Shown here: positions 57,701-64,000 of the stretch, in pieces
Position numbering within the stretch: position 1 is the first letter of the stretch
Layout of the letters: each line of letters opens with the position of its first letter
NCBI RefSeq assembly: GCF_019925205.1
Contig: NC_083560.1
Span: forward strand, 33,960,270 to 34,024,269
Direction of reading: 5' to 3'
Origin: Metopolophium dirhodum
Lineage: Eukaryota; Arthropoda; Insecta; Hemiptera; Aphididae
Length of the DNA stretch: 64,000 bases
Notes under the pieces: model-generated
Databases searched by the model: none
Told to the model about the DNA's origin: nothing
The model's input: the letters and a program-made list of their open reading frames with translations, nothing else
Program-made: the position numbers and the translations under genes

Positions 57701-58970
57701 AAATTTTCACGCTTCTTTCTAAAACAAATAACATTTTAGTGGTATTTATATAAAAAAGAAAAATAAAAAATTGAAGTTTGAATTTGTTCATAAACATTAA
57801 TATAGAATGATAACGCCCATTCTCAAACAGCGAAATTCTTGAAAAAAAATGGATATCCGGTCTGCATTAGCTTTATATTCAGCGTTATCTTAAGTGAATT
57901 TAAAAAATCCATTTGAATTGTCAATACTTGATAAACATTGTCTTACCAAAATCTCCTGATATTAATATTTAACAAATACCAGCAGTTGCTACTGGTTCTA
58001 AATTGTTTTTAACAGAAAAAAAAAAGTTGTCATGTCTCTGTTTAAATGTATACAAGTGATATAGATTTGCATAAAGAATTATTTCAGGAGGTAGGTAACT
58101 CATTTTATTGTATTGTTTAAGATTTTTATGTTAATAAGTTAATTTTTATGTTTATAAGTTATAAAAGTATTCTGATTGTTTTATATTTGTATTAATATAA
58201 TAATAATATTGATTTTTCAAATGTCTAATAAATGTTATGACCAAGGTATGTTATGGTCCAGTACCTATAATAATGGTGCACCAAAAAACAAAAAACACTT
58301 AAAATTAAGTTACCTGTTTTTGTTATCATATTTTTTTGTTTTAATTTGTTTAAGAAATGAATGAAGAGTTAACTGTTAAATTTTAAAAATTAATAATTAC
58401 CTACTTGCTTATTTTACTATTATTTGAAAACCTAATTCAAAGACTTACTTGAATATATGGTTTTTGCTGCACTCACGCTTCTTATTTTTTCCCGGGCGAA
58501 CCACATATACATATTATATCGATTGTACCACCTCTGAAATGTAACGACGCACAAACCACTTTTTCCTCGCGTCTCTTTTTACGTAAAACGCCGGCGCGTT
58601 ATTTCGCGCCATTGTTTTTCTATTGATGTTATGTATTTTGTATTTTTGTTACAACCGTATAGATGACTTAACTGCTGAATTATAACGAATTATATTATTA
58701 TATTAACTGTAGGGTTTTTTTATAATAAATTATGTAATTTTTTTTTCTATTCTGTATGAACGTTCCGGACAAGTCATCTAACTTAGTGAGATATATTATT
58801 TTTAATAATATTATTGACTACGATTCAATTTGTTTTATTATTTTATAATTTATTATTAGCTATTGTTTTTGTTTAATATCTGTTTTGTATTTATTAAAAG
58901 AACTTTTAAAAGCTATAGCTCAAAATATTAAGTTACACCGATAATAATTTATATACCTATAGGTTTTTTA
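57701..58970. other. Intergenic DNA with a GC-rich patch
   Basis: No gene is recognised. Bases 58490-58610 are unusually GC-rich (CCCGGGCGAACC, ACGCCGGCGCG, TTTCGCGCC) and lack any open frame of note. They could be an unmethylated promoter-like island or a repeat fragment. The frame 58176-58364 is low complexity. Confidence 0.35.
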
Positions 58971-58974
58971 TTCA

Positions 58975-59914
58975 GTATGACAGTCCTTAAAATTGTGTAT
59001 AGTATGAAAATTGAAGTGTGTAGTACGAAATTTAAAAGTGCATTATCCAACACAATTTGTCTAGAGCCGGCCCTGATTTAGATCACAACAAAAACCTTCG
59101 TAAACTACGTGTAAAAATTGCTAAGTAAAAACAAATATCTTTAAGCGCTGTAAAGATGTGATATCATGAATAAATGTTAAGTATATTGAATTTAAGTAAA
59201 CTTATTTTGTTTCAATAATTTATTTACTTGGCGAGGAGTTAATTCTTAAAAGAAACAATACATCAATACAACTTATTATTATTTTAAAAATATTATCATT
59301 AATATTTATATACTATTCTAAATAATTTGTTATGTAAATACTGAGAAAATATTGAGTATTCACACAATAGTCTATAAGAACGCGCGCGCGGTTCTATGTC
59401 ATGAAAAATTACTGAATCGTTATTATAGTTGTAGTTCGAATAGTTCGATAGAACTATTTTATTCTGATAAGTTTACCAGTTTACGTAAGTATGAAAAGAT
59501 TATATTGTCATGTCATTCAATGTTGGTTAGTATTAAAAGGTATTATAAATAATACATGTCGATGATATACAATAAAAACAAAAATTATAATAATATTGTA
59601 CAATTTTTTTTGTAAAAGTAGTCATAATATAATATAGACTTAATATTATTATCTTATTATTAAAAATTGAATTTAAAAACTATTTAGTATATGTTATCAA
59701 TTTCAATTGCCAATTGCCACCAAATTAAATTTGTAATTTTCTTTTAATGTTTTTTAAGACGTGTCAACGATGGTGTGAGATGTGATATTACTTATTATAG
59801 TTATAGTATTAGCGGGGTTATAAATTATAATGGAGTCTCAATCTGCAATATAATTAAAATGATAAAATTAGGTAGGTAGGTACATTAAGCAATTTAATTA
59901 TTTATTCGCTCAAA
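58975..59914 (-). repeat. Second inverted repeat, outer copy
   Basis: It is the mirror of 29536-30690, about 200 bases shorter. It carries the 66-codon frame at plus 59352-59552 (MSIHTIVYKNARAVLCHEKL...), which differs from the inner copy at two residues. That frame has no recognised domain, and its conservation may simply reflect recent duplication. Confidence 0.85.
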
Positions 59915-61030
59915 TCAATTATAATATTGTTTATAATTCTATAGCTCCATATTTCTTTTTATATTTTAATGATTGTCTACATTCTACACAGACACTCAGT
60001 ACCTAACAACGCATTAAACAATATTTTTGTGTTGTTACTTATAGTTAGTTATTATTATTCGTATTTCATTGTTATTGAGAGTAGTTATTTTATAACATTG
60101 CTATAGCTGTCATTAATAGTATTTTTTTATACTTAACATAAGTTCCATCCAGACACTTATAGGTAGACAGATATCTTAGTCACTGGGTATTTGTATGACT
60201 ATACCACCACTCTATCACTGTGTATTAAGTACCTAAGTATTTACTATTTCCTAATAGTTTACTAGTTTAGTGTTTAGTAATAGTTTATTTTATTTCTATG
60301 TTTATACCACAAACTTCACAATGAATATAATATGTTTAATGAAAGTAAATGGTAAGTACTACTTATGGATTATTGTGGGCTCAAATATAGTGGTACCTAC
60401 CTCTCTAGTCTCTTTAACAAACTTCTATTTGACGAAACTTTATATTACAACGAAATATTATATATTGTATATTATATATATTTTAATATATTGACGTACT
60501 TAATTTAACAGTATCTACATAATTTAAATGTATTTTTTTATTTTTATTTATTTATTTATATGCATTTTGTATACTAAAAATGACTTGTATAAATGAAAAA
60601 ATATCACTGGTATAATATATTTACAACATTAAAGTACATGGTATATTTATATTTATATATTTTTTTTTGATAACTTCAACTAATTTTAGTAAAAATATTG
60701 TGAAAAATGTAGCTATAAGTGTTGAGTAAATTATTATATAAATTAATTAATAATAATTTTATTTTATTCACAGTAATGAAACAATATATTTATAGGTATT
60801 TAATTTATATTATGTGTTATTGAATTAGTGCTAATTTTTACAGCATTGGTTTTTTATTTAGTTTTTACCGATTTAAGGTTATTTACGAGTACAGAAAATT
60901 GGATACTTTAGGGACTGCTGTATTAATATCCCTGACAAGTACTCTAACTTAGTGTTAGAATTGTCAAATAATAATAATATCTATTACAAAATCAAAAATA
61001 ATACGAATACAATTAAATTAAATCAAATCA
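59915..61030. other. AT-rich intergenic DNA downstream of the zinc-finger gene
   Basis: Nothing recognisable. The 74-codon frame at 60270-60494 has a Tyr/Ile-rich low-complexity tail and looks like chance. Confidence 0.4.
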
Positions 61031-61032
61031 AT

Positions 61033-61038
61033 TTTATT
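61033..61038 (-). terminator. Polyadenylation signal AATAAA of the zinc-finger gene
   Basis: On the minus strand AATAAA lies nine bases beyond the stop codon at 61048-61050. This would give a very short 3' UTR. It is the canonical hexamer, but A/T-rich DNA produces it often by chance. Confidence 0.5.
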
Positions 61039-61047
61039 GCATGGATT

Positions 61048-61561
61048 TTAATTCTCAGATTGGTGGTTAACATCATATGTTTTTTCTGTTTTTATATTCT
61101 TCACTTTGTATTCAAATTCGTTGTCAGATAGTTCTGAGTCAAGACGGCTTGATGATTGTTCATGGTCTTCCAAATGCCTCTTTAGCGTAACACCCCTTGA
61201 AAATACCTTTTCGCAATACTTGCATATGTAAGGAGTACTTTCGTTACTGAACAAAATAAAAATAAGTTAACTATTATAATTAATAGAAAAAATAAGACTA
61301 GCTGAACAATTACTTAGGTGGAGCTGGGTTAGATTGTCTAGTTTGTCCAAGGCAATTGGTCAAATGATTGTTAACAGCTGCTTCACTCAAAAGTACCTTA
61401 AGGCACATTTTACAAATCCACTTAGTAGGATAATCACTGTGGGATCCGTCGTACCTCACCATTGTCCGGGGACAAAAGAGCTTTTCTACTGGTGCAGTGG
61501 GTGGGACTCTGTTCTTTCTTCGTTTACGTGACTTACAGGTCATAAATGGATTTTTTGCCAT
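61048..61561 (-). CDS. Small two-zinc-finger protein, two exons, 148 aa
   Basis: Exon 1 (61561-61314) starts at an ATG with A at -3 and G at +4. Its donor is CCTAA/GTAATT and the acceptor is TTTTGTTCAG. Exon 2 (61246-61048) rejoins in frame as PP-NN-ESTPYICKYC. The product has a basic cluster KSRKRRKNR at residues 10-18 that could direct it to the nucleus. A CxxC...HxxxC finger lies at residues 50-70 (C50, C53, H66, C70) and a classical C2H2 finger at 91-111 (C91, C94, H107, H111; YICKYCEKVFSRGVTLKRHL). An acidic tail follows, ending NHQSEN. There are no stops or frameshifts, and both fingers keep all metal ligands. A role in DNA or RNA binding is inferred from the fingers; I know no named orthologue. 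The intron is only 67 bases. It is the best candidate for an intact host gene in the window, although a short transposon-derived finger protein is possible. Confidence 0.65.
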
Positions 61562-62390
61562 CTTTATAGTACAGGAATTCTGTTGACAAAAGTTAAAACT
61601 TTAAAAGTATTTGGAATAAAATAATAGCTTAAAATCAATATTTTTATGGAATAGTATCTAAACAAATAAAACAATATTATAAACTAGGTAATAGCTCTGC
61701 TATATAGTAGGTGTCGATAAGCTACAACTCAAGCTAATGGGCATGTTAATCAAGTATAAGTTTTGCGTAGAATGGTGGTGGCTAAGGGGGCTATAGCCCC
61801 CCCAGAATTCTACAAAGCCCCCCAAGAAATTCTTGTGTAATAGTTTACTGTCTTATACATCCATATGTGGGAACTGAAAACATTTTCTATTATTTATTTT
61901 GATATCCGAAGAATATTATATTTGATAATTCAAATTTTAAATTATTCTTTTATTTATACATTACAATTTCATATAGGCATTCGACATCAATAACAATAAT
62001 AATATTTTGTTATATACCTAGTTCTATCTTCTATATTATAAATTAATAAATCATAATCATCAGAAGACTATAATGACGCTATCGCTGTCCATCGGTGTTT
62101 CTGGATAAATACTTATCAATTATCATGTTTACTGTTTAGGTTAAAAATAGACGGCAATAACACAGCGTTGACGTCGTTGACGATACGAGAGTATTCGTTA
62201 ATGGTAAATCCGCCAAACTTGTAAACACTATCCAGTATAATGGTATAACTATTAACTACAGTCTACAATCTACACTAAATATGCAGATTATTTTATGGCA
62301 AAATAAGTTTTCACCGTGTTCTCGTTTTTGTTAAAGTGCATTTAAAAATCAAATTTTTTTTTTTAAATACCCTCAATTTTCAACGATTAA
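61562..62390. other. Intergenic DNA with a G/C palindrome
   Basis: GGGGGCTATAGCCCCC at 61786-61801 is a perfect palindrome, followed 14 bases later by another GCCCCCC block. It sits in a GTGGTGGCTAAGGGG context resembling the CAGTGGCG-type repeat ends. Otherwise A/T-rich, with no gene seen. Confidence 0.45.
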
Positions 62391-62393
62391 ACG

Positions 62394-64000
62394 ATGTTTA
62401 GTATATTTAATAAAGTAAAGACCACGATTAATAATCCACTCGTTAAAAATCCAGAGAAAGAATCCAGTTGAGAAAAACTAATTGTATCCACTTGTATAGA
62501 CTCAGGTGATGTAAAAACTTTAAAATTAGATCTTGGAATTTTAGACTCTGGACCAAAACAACCGATTTTAAAAGTAAATATTATATTATAGTTTTTATTA
62601 ATCATAGATACGATAATACAAGATATTAAAGATATTATACTTTTTAATTGGGTTATCTAAAATGTTTATTTAATTGTCTGAAAAATATAAAAATTATTCA
62701 TAGAACATATTATAGTATCTATAATTTAGTATTACGTTTAAAAAATTAATTGGTAAATTAATACTAAATTTAATTACATAAATGTAATAACTATAAGGTA
62801 CTATAGGTACTTAATTAATAAAACTACTCAGTTTTCACATTTATTTTTTTTTTACAATTACTATTTTTCAGAACTATCCAAAAACTCTTTTTGGAAAGCA
62901 AAATCGGTCATTTTCAGACGACTATTTTAATCAGTATTCATGGTTAGAGTATAGCATTAAAATTGATGCTGTGTTTTGTTTTTGTTGCCGAATTTTCAAT
63001 ACAAATAATATTTATATAGCTGATGATACTTTTACAAAAACAGGATTCAGAAATTGGAAAAAAGTAATATTGTATTTAACTTAAGTAACACAATATTAAT
63101 TTTTATTTCATACATTTTTATTTCTCATGTTTAGTTAAGTGGTAAGGATTCCAAGTTAATGAGTCATGAAAAATCAAAATGTCATTTAAAATGCATGGCA
63201 AGTTGGTCTGGATATTTAAGTGTGAAATCTATTGGTACTAACACAAGTTTCAGCACAAAATAAAAAAGAAATTATAGAAAACCGAAACTATCTTAAACAA
63301 ATTATTGATATTGTTTTATACTTGACTCGTCAAGTGATTTCATTTAGAGGCCACAATGAAACAAAAGATTCTTTAAACCAAGGTAATAAGCTATTAAACC
63401 TAAGTGTGGATTGTAGTATTTTATATTTGACCGTCTGCTTGTTATTATTTTGTTATTAGCGCTATTATAAAAGTTTTATTTAATAATTTGTTTTATTCAA
63501 TATTAGGTAATTTTAAAGAAGCCTGCCAGTTAATGGCTAAGCATGATATACAATTTAAAATTAAACAAGATAGTAAGTTTAATTTTACAAGTCCTGACAT
63601 TCAAAATGAGTTGATAAATGTTTGCAGTGATGTTTTAAAAACTAATATTATTTCTCAAATAAAATCAGTTGGTTTTTTTGCTATTATGGTTGACGATGCC
63701 AGGTACATGACACTACTTGTTCATATATTATTAAATCATGTATTATACTATTACCATTTTAACAGGTGTCATAAAGTAGAATATATGTCTATATGTGTAC
63801 GTTATGTAAAAGATTTAGAAGTCTATGAAAGGTTCCTTGGTTTTATGGATGTGTCTGAAAAACAAGATGCACAGACACTTGTTAATACTATTTTTCAATT
63901 TCTTGAGCAATCAAATTTGGAAAATATACCAATATTTGCACAGTCCTACGATGGAGCGAGTGTAAAGAGTGCTAAAAGAAATGGTGTCCAGAGTAAACTT
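62394..64000 (+). pseudogene. ZMYM1-like hAT transposase-derived gene, 5' part, runs off the window
   Basis: Five exons are visible. Exon 1, 62394-62573, has a TGA at 62469-62471, then SGDVKTLKLDLGILDSGPKQ. Exon 2, 62872-63063, has NYPKTLFGKQNRSF, then YSWLEYSIKIDAVFCFCCRI, the TTF-type zinc finger, then RNWKK. Exon 3, 63135-63382, has SHEKSKCHLKCM, then a two-base loss near 63243, then NRNYLKQIIDIVLYL and FRGHNETKDSLNQ. Exon 4, 63507-63702, has GNFKEACQLMAKHD, then QIKSVGFFAIMVDDA. Exon 5, 63766 onward, has YMSICVRYVKDLEVYERFLG, then FAQSYDGASV, still open at the edge. All junctions have GT/AG sites and compatible phases. The order of zinc finger, DUF4371-like domain and RNase-H-like region matches animal ZMYM1-like proteins of hAT origin. 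The stop and frameshift make this copy a pseudogene unless they are sequence errors. Confidence 0.85.

Noticed and set aside
1..64000. CRISPR array, bacterial operons or endosymbiont DNA
   Set aside because: Spliceosomal introns, poly(A) tails and eukaryotic transposons dominate. The tandem array at 24.2-25.5 kb has 540-bp units without spacers.

Overview
This window looks like a euchromatic or pericentromeric stretch of an aphid (Hemiptera: Aphididae) nuclear genome. That identification is an inference. It rests on very high A+T content, spliceosomal introns, AT-rich nuclear copies of a hemipteran-type mitochondrial gene, and repeat and transposase families (MULE, ZMYM1-like hAT, CGGBP1-like hAT, HARBI1-like, Helitron, Jockey-type LINE) that I know from aphid assemblies. 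There are no prokaryotic operons, CRISPR arrays or rRNA genes. Few cellular genes are visible: one broken LACTB2 gene (4.8-11.3 kb) and one apparently intact small two-finger zinc-finger gene (61.0-61.6 kb, minus strand). Nearly everything else recognisable is mobile DNA or its debris.

Layout. 0-4.4 kb: AT-rich DNA with a decayed nuclear copy of mitochondrial nad2, a Helitron fragment and a dispersed repeat. 4.4-11.3 kb: a LACTB2 pseudogene with a GC-rich head, three recognisable coding blocks with good splice sites, an in-frame stop and no visible central exons. 11.3-18 kb: MITEs, a HARBI1-like transposase fragment and a 535-bp hAT MITE with a perfect 8-bp target duplication.

18.0-56.4 kb: the dominant structure is a giant inverted repeat. 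The left arm (about 18.0-27.96 kb) pairs with the right arm (about 43.83-56.37 kb) around a 15.9-kb spacer. The arms share Helitron, MITE, Harbinger and LTR-like pieces in mirror order, but each has private insertions. The right arm alone carries a 1.78-kb hAT element with an exact 8-bp target duplication, and the left arm keeps the empty site. The right arm also has a 1.29-kb MULE, a Harbinger exon and a nested inverted duplication around a Helitron fragment. The left arm has a tandem array of about 540-bp units and a segment rich in small GGC-GCC hairpins. The spacer holds a GC-rich element copy, one half of a second inverted repeat (29.5-30.7 kb, partner 59.0-59.9 kb), dispersed repeats, SINE-like pieces, a USP-like fragment, a CGGBP1-like hAT fragment, a second 1.29-kb MULE with target duplication, and a 5'-truncated Jockey-type LINE.

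56.4-64 kb: dispersed repeat, the outer half of the second inverted repeat, the zinc-finger gene, and the first five exons of a ZMYM1-like hAT-derived gene that runs off the right edge with a nonsense codon and a frameshift.

The parts do not form a pathway. The coherent story is a transposon-rich locus built around a multi-kilobase foldback whose arms have kept changing since the duplication. If transcribed through, it could give long double-stranded RNA; that is a hypothesis. Percent identities were not computed. Similarities come from reading the sequence, and boundaries marked approximate are good to about 10-50 bases.
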